From Candidatus Pantoea deserta (GTDB lineage Bacteria; Pseudomonadota; Gammaproteobacteria; Enterobacterales; Enterobacteriaceae): a stretch of 64,000 nt of DNA. Shown one piece after another: positions 16,884 through 24,569 of this stretch. Each line of letters begins with the position of its first letter. Position 1 is the stretch's first letter. The stretch covers positions 114,317 to 178,316 of the forward strand of contig NZ_RMVG01000009.1 of assembly GCF_003813865.1 (NCBI RefSeq), written 5' to 3'. The notes below the pieces were generated by a model. It was not told where the DNA came from. It did no database searches and saw nothing but the letters and a program-made list of their open reading frames with translations. The position numbers were made by a program, and so were the translations under genes.

Positions 16884-17019
16884 GCACTAAGTGCGGCGGC
16901 TGGCGTAAAAAGCAGCAAGTCACAGGAATTAGGAACATGCTGACGCATTGTCTGGTGGGAGAAAGTGTGACGCAGCGCTAAAATAGAAGCTTAGTCGCAG
17001 CAGAGGTCTGACAAAGATA

Positions 17020-17418
17020 ATGATTTCACGTTTTTCCCCGATAGCTATTCTCGCCGTGGTGGCGCTCAGCGGATGTGCGAAAAAAAACGCCGCGCAGGAC
17101 GATCCTTCGTTCACGGCCGGTCCCGCACTGGTGAGCGTTTCCCATGTGAAGACGCGTACCGATGACGGCTCCTCGGTTTTTGTGACCGTCGATGGCAAAG
17201 ATGCCGGTATGCTTAATGGCGGCCAGAACAAAGATCTGTTTCTGACGCCTGGCAAACACAAAATCGGCGGTTACGTGTCGACGCTGTTCGGACTTGGGCG
17301 CGTGACCATTAATCCGGTTGAGATCACCACCGCGCAGGGCGAAGTGAAACACGTCGCCTATGAAGTTAAAAGCGACAAACCGACTTTCACCGAATGGACC
17401 CCACCTTCTGAGGGCTAA
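17020..17418 (+). CDS. Small lipoprotein, PEGA-like
   Basis: 132-aa protein with a lipoprotein signal ending in LSGC (Cys19) and followed by AKKN, which predicts outer-membrane sorting (no Asp at +2). The mature part is all-beta and includes VFVTVDGKDAGMLNGGQ and LTPGKHKIGGYV, resembling PEGA/DUF2846-type surface domains. No enzyme motifs. It stands alone with its own terminator. I cannot assign a function; the lipoprotein nature is clear. Confidence 0.8.
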   Translation: MISRFSPIAILAVVALSGCAKKNAAQDDPSFTAGPALVSVSHVKTRTDDGSSVFVTVDGKDAGMLNGGQNKDLFLTPGKHKIGGYVSTLFGLGRVTINPVEITTAQGEVKHVAYEVKSDKPTFTEWTPPSEG

Positions 17419-17442
17419 GGGCTAAGCCTGCCGTTCTCTTTT

Positions 17443-17476
17443 CCTGGCCGGTAAATGCCTGCCGGCCAGGCTGTTT
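17443..17476 (+). terminator. Terminator after the lipoprotein gene
   Basis: CCTGGCCGG pairs perfectly with CCGGCCAGG around a 10-base loop, followed by CTGTTTTCC. It is 24 bases after the stop. Confidence 0.8.
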
Positions 17477-17543
17477 TCCTCCTGATCTTCTCTTTTCGCG
17501 CGGGTCTACTGAGAAACCGCGCGTCTTAATGCTCCTTGTTTGT

Positions 17544-17591
17544 GATTATATGTAATCATCATTGACTATATGTGAGCACGATCAATTTATT
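17544..17591 (+). promoter_or_regulatory. Candidate promoter with TATATGT repeats
   Basis: TATATGT occurs twice exactly 20 bases apart (17547-17553 and 17567-17573), and the first lies within the dyad GATTA-TATG-TAATC. TTGACT at 17562-17567 could be a -35 box with a weak TTTATT at 17586-17591. Repressor identity unknown. Confidence 0.35.
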
Positions 17592-17687
17592 CCTCTGCCG
17601 CATATCCTATAAATGCAGCTGTGACGCCTTCACTAAGAAAGTGCGCTGATTAAATTCAATCAATCTGCTTCCCTACAGGAGATCAAC

Positions 17688-17801
17688 GTGGCACAGAAAA
17701 ACAACGGATCTGTCTTTCGGCTCTGCTCAGCGGCGCGCCTGCGCCAGCCGAGCAGAGCCGAACGCGCCAGCGGCGCAGGCGTCATCGCGCAAATGCGCTA
17801 A
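17688..17801 (+). CDS. Possible 37-aa leader ORF with overlapping alternative hairpins
   Basis: GTG start after ACAGGAG. The product begins MAQKNNGSVFRLCSAARLRQ and ends ERASGAGVIAQMR. The codons overlap two strong inverted repeats that cannot form at once. This might be a leader peptide of an attenuator-like switch for the symporter operon, or the remnant of a deleted gene. Its Arg/Ala/Ser-rich content may only reflect the repeats. Confidence 0.3.
   Translation: MAQKNNGSVFRLCSAARLRQPSRAERASGAGVIAQMR
17718..17781 (+). promoter_or_regulatory. Two mutually exclusive hairpins in the operon leader
   Basis: Hairpin A: CGGCTCTGCTC (17718-17728) with GAGCAGAGCCG (17750-17760), perfect 11 bp, 21-base loop. 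Hairpin B: CGCCTGCGCC (17736-17745) with GGCGCAGGCG (17772-17781), perfect 10 bp. The 5' arm of B lies in the loop of A, and the 3' arm of A lies in the loop of B, giving a pseudoknot or a switch. Confidence 0.5.
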
Positions 17802-17882
17802 CTCGCCAGCTCACACCAACTCATCAGAAAATAAACGGGGGAATATCCCTCACGGTTTCGCTCGTCCTCAAGAGAGGCTCAG

Positions 17883-19295
17883 ATGAATACGTTTAATGCT
17901 GAAGATACCCTGATTATTGTCGGCATCGTGGTGGCCTATATTGCGTTCACCACCTGGCTGACCTGGCGGCTGCGCAGTAAAAGCAGCGGTGATTTTATGG
18001 AAGGCTCCCGCGCTATGCCGGCGCTGGTGGTCGGGATTTTACTGATGTCGGAGTATATCGGCGCAAAATCCACCATTGGCACCGCGCAGGCGGCGTTTGA
18101 AGATGGCTTCGCCGCCTCCTGGTCGGTTATCGGCGCGGCGATCGGTTTTCCCCTGTTTGGTTTCCTGCTGGTAAAACGCATCTACAGCACCGGAAAAATT
18201 ACTATCTCCGGCGCGATCGCGGAAAAATATGGCAACACCACCAAGTGTATTATTTCGGTGATTATGATTTATGCGCTGCTGCTGGTGAATGTCGGCAACT
18301 ATGTCAGCGGCGCGGCGGCCATTGCCACCATTCTCAAGGTCAATTTGCCCGTAGCCGCCTTTATTACCGCCATTGTCAGCACGTTTTACTTCTGCTTTGG
18401 GGGAATGAAAGGGCTGGCCTGGGTCACCATGCTGCACAGCGCGCTGAAATACTTTGGCATCCTCGCCATTATGGGCTTTGCGCTTTACCGGACCGGCGGC
18501 TTCACGCCGATGATCGAGCAGATGCCGGACTACTACTGGACGTGGGACGGTAATATCGGCGCAAGCACGATTGTCGCCTGGCTGATTGGCACCATCGGGT
18601 CTATTTTCTGTACCCAGTTCGTTATTCAGGCTATCTCCTCAACAAAAGATGTGCGCTCGGCGAAGCGCGCCACCTGGGTGGCGTTCTTTTTCTGTTTGCC
18701 TATTGGCCTGGCGATTGCGGTTATCGGCGTGGCGGCAAAATATCTGCACCCGGACATCAATAGCCTCTATGCGATGCCCATCTTCTTGCAGGATATGAAT
18801 CCGTGGATGGCCGGCATTGTGACCACCTCGCTGGTGGCGTCGATTTTTGTCAGCGTCAGTACCGTCGCGCTGGCCATCGCTTCGCTGGTGGTAAAAGATT
18901 TCTACGTGCCGTATCGCAAACCCACCCAGGAGCAGGAGTTCAAGGCTACCCGCTGGCTGTCGCTGATTATCGGCTTCCTGCCGCTAATTTTTGTCCTGCT
19001 TGTGCCTGAAGTGCTGAAGCTGTCGTTCTTCACGCGCGCGATTCGTCTCTCTATCTCGGTCGTGGCGGTTATTGCCTTCTACGCCCCTTTCTTTAAAAGC
19101 GCGCGCGGCGCTAACGCCGGTCTGATTGGCGCCTGCGTAGTGACATCAGTCTGGTATCTGCTGGGCGATCCGTTCGGCATCAACAATATGTATATCGCGC
19201 TGGTCACACCGGCCATCATTATGGCGATTGATTATCTGATTCCTAACCGACAAGACAGTAAAACGCGCCACGGCGTTGAACAGAGGGGAGTGTAA
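17883..19295 (+). CDS. Sodium:solute symporter (SSS/SLC5 family)
   Basis: 470-aa inner-membrane symporter with about 13 hydrophobic segments. The family region GDFMEGSRAMPALVVGILLMSEYIG around residues 37-60 and the GGMKGLAWVTMLHSALKYFG segment near 170-190 are characteristic of SSS proteins (sialic acid, sugar, pantothenate and proline symporters). It begins an operon: the sialidase-like gene starts 2 bases after its stop. The companion genes suggest the substrate is a sialic-acid-like or other acidic sugar taken up with Na+. No NanA/NanK/NanE genes are present here, so the substrate assignment stays open. Confidence 0.88.
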   Translation: MNTFNAEDTLIIVGIVVAYIAFTTWLTWRLRSKSSGDFMEGSRAMPALVVGILLMSEYIGAKSTIGTAQAAFEDGFAASWSVIGAAIGFPLFGFLLVKRIYSTGKITISGAIAEKYGNTTKCIISVIMIYALLLVNVGNYVSGAAAIATILKVNLPVAAFITAIVSTFYFCFGGMKGLAWVTMLHSALKYFGILAIMGFALYRTGGFTPMIEQMPDYYWTWDGNIGASTIVAWLIGTIGSIFCTQFVIQAISSTKDVRSAKRATWVAFFFCLPIGLAIAVIGVAAKYLHPDINSLYAMPIFLQDMNPWMAGIVTTSLVASIFVSVSTVALAIASLVVKDFYVPYRKPTQEQEFKATRWLSLIIGFLPLIFVLLVPEVLKLSFFTRAIRLSISVVAVIAFYAPFFKSARGANAGLIGACVVTSVWYLLGDPFGINNMYIALVTPAIIMAIDYLIPNRQDSKTRHGVEQRGV

Positions 19296-19296
19296 T

Positions 19297-20466
19297 ATGT
19301 CTGAAACCGTCATTCGCGATGGCGTGCTGCGTCCGAGCGAGCAGGACGCTCGCGTAGTCACGGCAATGCTGCCGTCACCCTGTCCGCAAAACCATGCGGC
19401 CAATATCTTACCCTTGCCGGATGGTTCGTTGATGTGCGTCTGGTTTGGCGGCACCCAGGAAGGGGTGGCCGATATATCCATCTATAGCTCGCGGCTGGCA
19501 GCAGGGAGCGATCGCTGGAGCGAAGCGGAAAAATGCTCCGACGATCCTGAGCGTTCCGAGCAGAATCCGGTGCTGTTTCTGGCACCTGATAATGTGCTGT
19601 GGCTGCTGTGGACGGCGCAGATCTCCGGCAATCAGGACACCGCTATCGTGCGCTTCCGCCAGTCGCGGGATCTGGGCGTAACCTGGGGCGAAATCAGCAC
19701 GCTGCTTGATCAGCCCGGCACCTTTATCCGTCAGCCGATTACCGTGCTGGAGAACGGCAACTGGCTGCTGCCGGTATTTTACTGCCGCACCCGGCCAGGG
19801 GAGAAGTGGGTGGGTAACGATGACATCAGCGCGGTGAAGATCTCCAGCGACGGAGGCAACAGCTGGCGCGATGTTGAGGTGCCCAACAGCCTGGGCTGCG
19901 TGCATATGAACATTACCGCGCTGCCCGATGGCACGCTGACCGCGCTGTTTCGCAGCCGCTGGGCTGACAATATCTATTACAGCCAGTCCACGGACGGCGG
20001 CGAAAGCTGGTCGCAGCCAGAACCGACGACGCTGCCCAACAATAATTCATCGATACAGGTCACCACCCTACAGGACGGCGCCCTGGCGCTGGTGTTCAAC
20101 CCTATGAGCGCGGCGGGCGCAACGGAGCGGCGCGCCTCGCTGTATGACGAAATCGATGACGGCGACGACAGTCGTCAGGAGCCGCAGGCGCGTGAAGGGC
20201 GCAGCGCCTTCTGGGGCGCGCCGCGCGCGCCTATGACGGTAGCGCTGTCACCGGACGGCGGCAAAAGCTGGCCGTGGCAGCGCAATCTCGACGAGGGCGA
20301 CGGCTACTGTATGACCAATAACTCTCAGCAGAAGCTGAATCGCGAGTATTCCTATCCGAGTATCAAACAGGGCGCGGACGGCGAGCTGCATATCGCCTAT
20401 ACCTGGTTCCGCCAGGCGATCAAATATGTGCGTTTATCGCCGGATTGGGTCAGGGAGGCAACATGA
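19297..20466 (+). CDS. Sialidase-fold (Asp-box) protein, likely glycosidase or lyase
   Basis: 389-aa six-bladed beta-propeller of the BNR/neuraminidase type. Three Asp boxes (S-x-D-x-G-x-x-W) are visible: SSDGGNSW near 184, STDGGESW near 230 and SPDGGKSW near 320. No signal peptide is present, so it acts in the cytoplasm on an imported substrate, unlike secreted sialidases. ATG 19297 follows AGGGGAG. The gene overlaps the YhcH-family gene by ATGA. Relatives include putative exo-alpha-sialidases and uronate-linked sugar lyases; which chemistry applies is not decidable here. Acidic stretch DEIDDGDD near 285 is an insertion between blades. Confidence 0.82.
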   Translation: MSETVIRDGVLRPSEQDARVVTAMLPSPCPQNHAANILPLPDGSLMCVWFGGTQEGVADISIYSSRLAAGSDRWSEAEKCSDDPERSEQNPVLFLAPDNVLWLLWTAQISGNQDTAIVRFRQSRDLGVTWGEISTLLDQPGTFIRQPITVLENGNWLLPVFYCRTRPGEKWVGNDDISAVKISSDGGNSWRDVEVPNSLGCVHMNITALPDGTLTALFRSRWADNIYYSQSTDGGESWSQPEPTTLPNNNSSIQVTTLQDGALALVFNPMSAAGATERRASLYDEIDDGDDSRQEPQAREGRSAFWGAPRAPMTVALSPDGGKSWPWQRNLDEGDGYCMTNNSQQKLNREYSYPSIKQGADGELHIAYTWFRQAIKYVRLSPDWVREAT

Positions 20467-20933
20467 TCATTGGTAATTTGCTGACCTTATCGATGGCCGG
20501 ACTGCCCGCCGCGCTGCGCGCTATTCTTGAGCGTGACGACTGTACGCTTGAGGCGCTGCAACAGCGTGAAGACGGCTATTTTCAACCGGAAGGGGTGCCG
20601 TGGTTTTGCCAGATCGGTCCGGCACAGACTCAACCCGCAACGCAGCGGCATACCGAGTATCACCATCAATACGCCGATATTCAGGTGGTGCTTCACGGTA
20701 ATGAAATCATTAATGCCAGCCAGCAGAGCCTGGCGCAGCCGGGCGATGAGGAGAGAAAAGCGGATCTGTTTATTGCTGCCGTGCGTGCTTTGCCGGTCTC
20801 AATGCTCCTGAGCACTGGCGATTTTGTGGTGTTTCTGCCTGGCGAACCTCATCAGGCGCTATGCGCCGCGTCGCAGCCGCAAACGGTGCGTAAAGCCGTA
20901 TTCAAAATCCCACGTCTGCTTCTGGAGGGCTAG
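20463..20933 (+). CDS. YhcH/YjgK/YiaL-family protein
   Basis: 156-aa cupin-like protein of the family that includes NanQ (YhcH) and the sugar-anomerase-like EbgC. The conserved HTEYHHQYADIQVVLHG (about 62-78) and the GDFVVFLPGEPHQ metal-binding segment (about 120-132) are intact. ATG 20463 is chosen because it overlaps the previous stop (ATGA) and follows GGGAGG; a longer frame at 20445 lacks this. NanQ speeds sialic acid anomer interconversion, so here the protein probably prepares the sugar released by the upstream enzyme. It directly abuts the SDR start. Confidence 0.88.
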   Translation: MIIGNLLTLSMAGLPAALRAILERDDCTLEALQQREDGYFQPEGVPWFCQIGPAQTQPATQRHTEYHHQYADIQVVLHGNEIINASQQSLAQPGDEERKADLFIAAVRALPVSMLLSTGDFVVFLPGEPHQALCAASQPQTVRKAVFKIPRLLLEG

Positions 20934-21611
20934 ATGCCGCATGCGATTGTTACGGGGGCCAGCTCCGGTATCGGCGAGGCCATCGTCACTGAGCTGCTTG
21001 TAAACGGGTGGCAGGTGACCGGGTTAAGCCGCAGCAAGGTAACGCGTGATAACGAAGGTTTTCGCAGCGTACAGGTGGATATGACGGATGAGCCGGCGCT
21101 TATACGCGCCATCGCCGACATAGCGATACCGGATGCGCTGGTCCATGCCGCCGGGCTAATGGCCGCCGCGCCCGTCGGCGACATCAATCTCGGCGTCAGC
21201 TCGCGCCTCTGGTCGCTGCACGTGCGCGCGGCGGAAATTCTGGCCAGCCATTTTGCGCCTGAAATGGGCGCAGGAGGGCGCATCGTACTGATTGGCAGCC
21301 GCACATCGCGCGGGGCCGCTAACCGTTCGCAGTACGTCGCCACTAAAGCGGCGCTGGTGGCGATGGCGCGTAGCTGGGCGATCGAGCTGGCGGCGCGCGG
21401 CGTAACCGTTAATGTGGTGGCGCCTGGCGCGACGGAGACGCCGATGCTCTCTCAGCCTGGCCGCGAGGCGTCGAAACCCGTTATGCCGCCGATAGGTCGG
21501 CTGATTAAACCACAGGAAGTTGCCGCGCTGACCGCGTACCTGCTGTCTCCGCAGGCCGCCGCCATTACCGGGCAGGAGATGGTGATTTGCGGCGGCGCCT
21601 CGCTGTTTTAA
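20934..21611 (+). CDS. Short-chain dehydrogenase/reductase in sugar operon
   Basis: 225-aa SDR. TGASSGIGEA at residues 7-16 binds the cofactor, HAAG appears as VHAAGLMAA, the serine is in VLIGSRTSRG, and YVATK near residue 139 supplies Tyr and Lys. The start immediately follows the preceding stop (TAG-ATG), with GGAGGGC as ribosome site, so it is the last gene of the four-gene operon. It likely oxidises or reduces the sugar handled by the symporter and sialidase-like protein. Its 3' end overlaps the converging SGNH hydrolase gene by 4 bases. Confidence 0.88.
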   Translation: MPHAIVTGASSGIGEAIVTELLVNGWQVTGLSRSKVTRDNEGFRSVQVDMTDEPALIRAIADIAIPDALVHAAGLMAAAPVGDINLGVSSRLWSLHVRAAEILASHFAPEMGAGGRIVLIGSRTSRGAANRSQYVATKAALVAMARSWAIELAARGVTVNVVAPGATETPMLSQPGREASKPVMPPIGRLIKPQEVAALTAYLLSPQAAAITGQEMVICGGASLF

Positions 21612-22381
21612 GAGCGCGTATGAAGCGCAGCGAGCTGCGCGCCGAAATGTTGCTCGATCACCTTAAAGGTTTCCAGCGCTTTGATACGATAAAGCTGTTC
21701 GGAGGGGTGAATACAGTCGGGCGACATCATGGCGCGCCAGTCAGGCATCTTTTTTATCCGCTGGTACTGGCTGACCAGCGGGACTTTTTCCGCGCGGGCA
21801 ATAGCCTCAAGCCGCGCGGCATAGGGCGCCACATCCCATTTTTCTGCCCGGCCGCACAGCGGATGCGGCTCCTGCAACACCACGGCTTTACCCTTCGCCT
21901 GAGCGCTGTCAATGAGCGCTTTCATGACTTCGCTGTACCGCTGCGGACTTACCTGATACGGCTCTTCAATATCATGAAAATGGAAATGTCGCGCGTCGTT
22001 AGTGGCGAAATTCAGCAGTATCAGGCTGGCGTCTGAGCGCTGCATCGCCTCCTGCCACGGCGGATTATGAGCGTACTTATAGCGGCCATTGAGTAACTCA
22101 ATCGCCTGCGCTGAGGGGGCGCCTCTGTTAATTACCCGCACGCCGCTGCCATATTTTTCCTGCAAAAGCTGATTGAGTACGGCGATTTCATTATGTTCGG
22201 CGACGATATTACGCAGCCGGTCACCTTCACGCACGGCCATGACCCCTCTAGTGCTGGAGCCTCCCCAGGCTTCAATAATAAAGGTGCCTGGCGGAGAGTT
22301 ATGCGCAGCGGCGGCAAAGGAAATAAGCTGGCTCAGCGCGCCATAGAGCGCGAGTGTAAAAACTCTTTTTTTTGGCGGCAT
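21608..22381 (-). CDS. Exported SGNH/GDSL hydrolase
   Basis: 257-aa protein with a signal peptide (MPPKKRVFTLALYGALSQLISFAAAA). The SGNH blocks are recognisable but diverged: nucleophile Ser in EAWGGSSTRG near residue 40, Gly in NRGAPSAQ, Asn in NFATNDAR near 125, and the catalytic pair in DCIHPSE near 225. It should be a periplasmic or secreted esterase, removing acetyl or acyl groups from sugars, lipids or small esters. It converges on the sialidase-like operon; a sialate-O-acetylesterase-like role would fit but is only suggested by neighbourhood. Confidence 0.8.
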   Translation of the reverse strand: MPPKKRVFTLALYGALSQLISFAAAAHNSPPGTFIIEAWGGSSTRGVMAVREGDRLRNIVAEHNEIAVLNQLLQEKYGSGVRVINRGAPSAQAIELLNGRYKYAHNPPWQEAMQRSDASLILLNFATNDARHFHFHDIEEPYQVSPQRYSEVMKALIDSAQAKGKAVVLQEPHPLCGRAEKWDVAPYAARLEAIARAEKVPLVSQYQRIKKMPDWRAMMSPDCIHPSEQLYRIKALETFKVIEQHFGAQLAALHTRS

Positions 22382-23009
22382 ATTACTCTCAGCGTTTTAT
22401 TTTCACAGGAAGTCGAGGTTAAACGACAAGAGAGATGACGATAACAAACTTTGTTATCTGTCAGCAACGCAATTAGTCTTAATCGACAATAGTGAGTTTA
22501 TATCAACGCGTTGCTAAACAATATGCGCAATTAGCAGCGAAATAAGCGCGCGTGAGGCAGGGTTTGCCGATGCCGCCAGTAAAGGTTGCGCATGTTGATT
22601 TATAAGCGACATTTCTTTTATTCGATGGCCTGAATGGCGGTCTCCAGGCATCCTGATGAGACCAGTTTTATCTGGAGTCGTCAGCGCAGGTAGCGGGGTG
22701 TCTTTACTAACATCATGTATTTTATACTTTAATTTTATTTTGTCGGAAAAGAAAGCACAGAGGAAAGGCCTTTTCGCTCTGGCTTTATTCCTAAAAAAGA
22801 TGATTCTTTCCAGGCATATTCCTAATGTCCGGCTGGCGGAATGCTTTTTAACCTTAAGTAATGATACGCTTTACTTACGCAAGCCGTACGGGGTAATTCT
22901 GATTTCTGCGGCTTCCACCACCAGGTCAGACCTATATACTTCTCGCATATCGCCATTTAACCGTGGCGGCGACGCGAGGTGTCCTGACAATTTAAAAGAA
23001 GGGTATAAT
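22382..23009. other. 628-bp AT-rich intergenic region
   Basis: Lies between the divergent SGNH hydrolase and acyltransferase genes. A frame is open from 22656, but its codons before 23010 match nothing and a GTG with a good ribosome site starts the acyltransferase itself. No repeats or operators were recognised. Confidence 0.5.
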
Positions 23010-24137
23010 GTGGAAAACAGAACGTTTCTCTCCAGCCGAAATATCGGCCTGGATTTCCTGCGTGCGCTGTTAATTCTGGAAGGCGTTTTATACCACGCGG
23101 CGCGGAGCCTTCCGGGCGGAAATAATTGGTACTATATCTCAGGTAAAAATGAAGCAGACGGTTTTAGCGCGCTGATTGAATTTATGCATACCTTTCGAAT
23201 GGAGGCGTTTTTTTTCCTGTCAGGAATGTTTTCGGCCATGGTGATCCTGCGCAAAGGCAGCTCTTTTTTCTATAGCAACCGACGCAAACGCGTGCTGGTG
23301 CCGTTAATTACGGCATTTCTGTTCATTCCGGGACTCATGTATCTTATTAGCGCTGAAATTAAGGGCGAAAGGTTAACGACTCAGGGCGCGCTGGGGGCTT
23401 ATACCTATATGCATCATCTGTGGTTCCTGGTTTCGCTGTCTCTGATGTCATTTTTTGTACCGCCGCGTTTTTATCAGGGCGCGGCGGCATTGATGCGACG
23501 CCTGCCTTTTCCTGTGCTGATAGCGGCGCTGATTGTTGCTGCCAACGCTTTCTTTGTCGTAAAGTTTTTCGTCAAAGACGCGGGGGAATGGGTCAGCCTG
23601 ATTCCCGTCACGCTACGCTTTATGGTGTTTTATGCGGCGGGCTATGCGCTTTACCTTAATAGCGATCAGATCCCCCGCCAGGCACGTAGTTTTCTGGTCA
23701 ATACAAAGGTAGTGGTGGCTCTGGGCGTCTTCTGCTGGCTGGTGTTCTATGCCATTTTTCATTTTAACATTACCAGTAGCCTGAAATATTTACCGGTGCT
23801 GAGCGCCAGCGTCTTCTCGGTTATTTTCTCCTACTGGGTGGTTTTCACCTTTGAAAAACTGCGCATGAAAGAGAACCGGCTGGTTACCGGGGTGGTGGAT
23901 TCGGCGCTGGTGATTTACCTGATGCACTATCCGGTGGTGATTACTTTCGCCTGGATGCTGGATAGACGCTTGCCGGATACGCTGCCGGTCACCTATGTCG
24001 CCGTAGTGACTTTGCTGGGGCTGGCCTGTAGTACCCTGATCTATCTGGTCATTAAACAGCTACCGCTGCTGTCGCTGCTGTTTGGTCTGAAACCGGCGAG
24101 GGTTCAAAAGGTCTCAGCCATTAAATCCCGCGGCTAA
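23010..24137 (+). CDS. Acyltransferase-3 (OpgC/OafA-type) membrane protein
   Basis: 375-aa membrane acyltransferase. The N-terminus RNIGLDFLRALLILEGVLYHAAR has the family's conserved D-x-x-R and His in the first helix. The RMEAFFFLSGMFSAMV segment and RRKRVLVPL motif near 95 match family landmarks. About ten hydrophobic segments follow. GTG 23010 is preceded by AGAAGGG, 6 bases away. These enzymes move acyl groups (succinyl, acetyl) across the inner membrane onto glucans, O-antigen or other glycans; OpgC of osmoregulated periplasmic glucans is the nearest pattern I know. Monocistronic, with a strong terminator. Confidence 0.85.
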   Translation: MENRTFLSSRNIGLDFLRALLILEGVLYHAARSLPGGNNWYYISGKNEADGFSALIEFMHTFRMEAFFFLSGMFSAMVILRKGSSFFYSNRRKRVLVPLITAFLFIPGLMYLISAEIKGERLTTQGALGAYTYMHHLWFLVSLSLMSFFVPPRFYQGAAALMRRLPFPVLIAALIVAANAFFVVKFFVKDAGEWVSLIPVTLRFMVFYAAGYALYLNSDQIPRQARSFLVNTKVVVALGVFCWLVFYAIFHFNITSSLKYLPVLSASVFSVIFSYWVVFTFEKLRMKENRLVTGVVDSALVIYLMHYPVVITFAWMLDRRLPDTLPVTYVAVVTLLGLACSTLIYLVIKQLPLLSLLFGLKPARVQKVSAIKSRG

Positions 24138-24149
24138 CATGTTTTTCCC

Positions 24150-24180
24150 AAAGCCCGCCAGACCGCGTCTGGCGGGCTTT
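24150..24180 (+). terminator. Terminator after the acyltransferase gene
   Basis: AAAGCCCGCCAGA pairs perfectly with TCTGGCGGGCTTT around a 5-base loop, 12 bases after the stop. Confidence 0.9.
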
Positions 24181-24569
24181 CTACCTGTAGCCTCTTCAGA
24201 TGCTGCTGATATTTATCAGGCGGTTCCGCCTTCAGACAGCCGCAAAGGGAAGGCATCAGGAGAGTCAATAATAGCCTGTCAGCATGTCATAAACTGAACT
24301 GCCTGAGACAGTAGCGATAGTTAGCTGAGCAGACAGCTTATCTGGCTGAGGGCTTTACCAGCCCCCTCAGCATCAGTAGTCGAGACAGCTCTCAGGCATA
24401 AAAGAGGACAGGAGTAGTAATGAAACGATTCAAACAGGTAACTTCAGCAAAACATTAATTTTGAATATTGAGTTGACGAATGCGGTAAAGCTCTGATGTT
24501 ATTACGCTGTTCTGAGCGCTGTTCTGAGCGCTGTTCTGAGCGCTGTTCTGAGCGCTTTTCTGTCGATAT
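24181..24569. other. Intergenic region after the PTS island
   Basis: 389 bp between converging genes. It holds an 8-bp inverted repeat, GCTGAGGG/CCCTCAGC (24345-24371), and a short tandem repeat just after the EIIC stop. No gene seen. Confidence 0.5.
24506..24553. repeat. Tandem repeat, 12 bp x 4
   Basis: GCTGTTCTGAGC is repeated four times without a mismatch, ending 16 bases before the EIIC stop codon. It contains the near-palindrome GAGCGCT at each junction. Such microsatellites vary in length between strains; it lies just downstream of the PTS operon and could affect mRNA 3' ends. Confidence 0.9.

Larger units (their letters stand above)
17419..17882. other. Leader region of the symporter/sialidase-like operon
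   Basis: 464 bp. It contains the lipoprotein terminator, a candidate promoter near 17562-17591, repeated TATATGT boxes, a 37-codon frame at 17688-17801 and two mutually exclusive hairpins overlapping that frame. The structure suggests regulation of the downstream operon at both promoter and leader. Confidence 0.55.

Noticed and set aside
22656..23009. N-terminal extension of the acyltransferase
   Set aside because: The extension does not resemble the family, whereas GTG 23010 has a good ribosome site and starts at the family's first helix.
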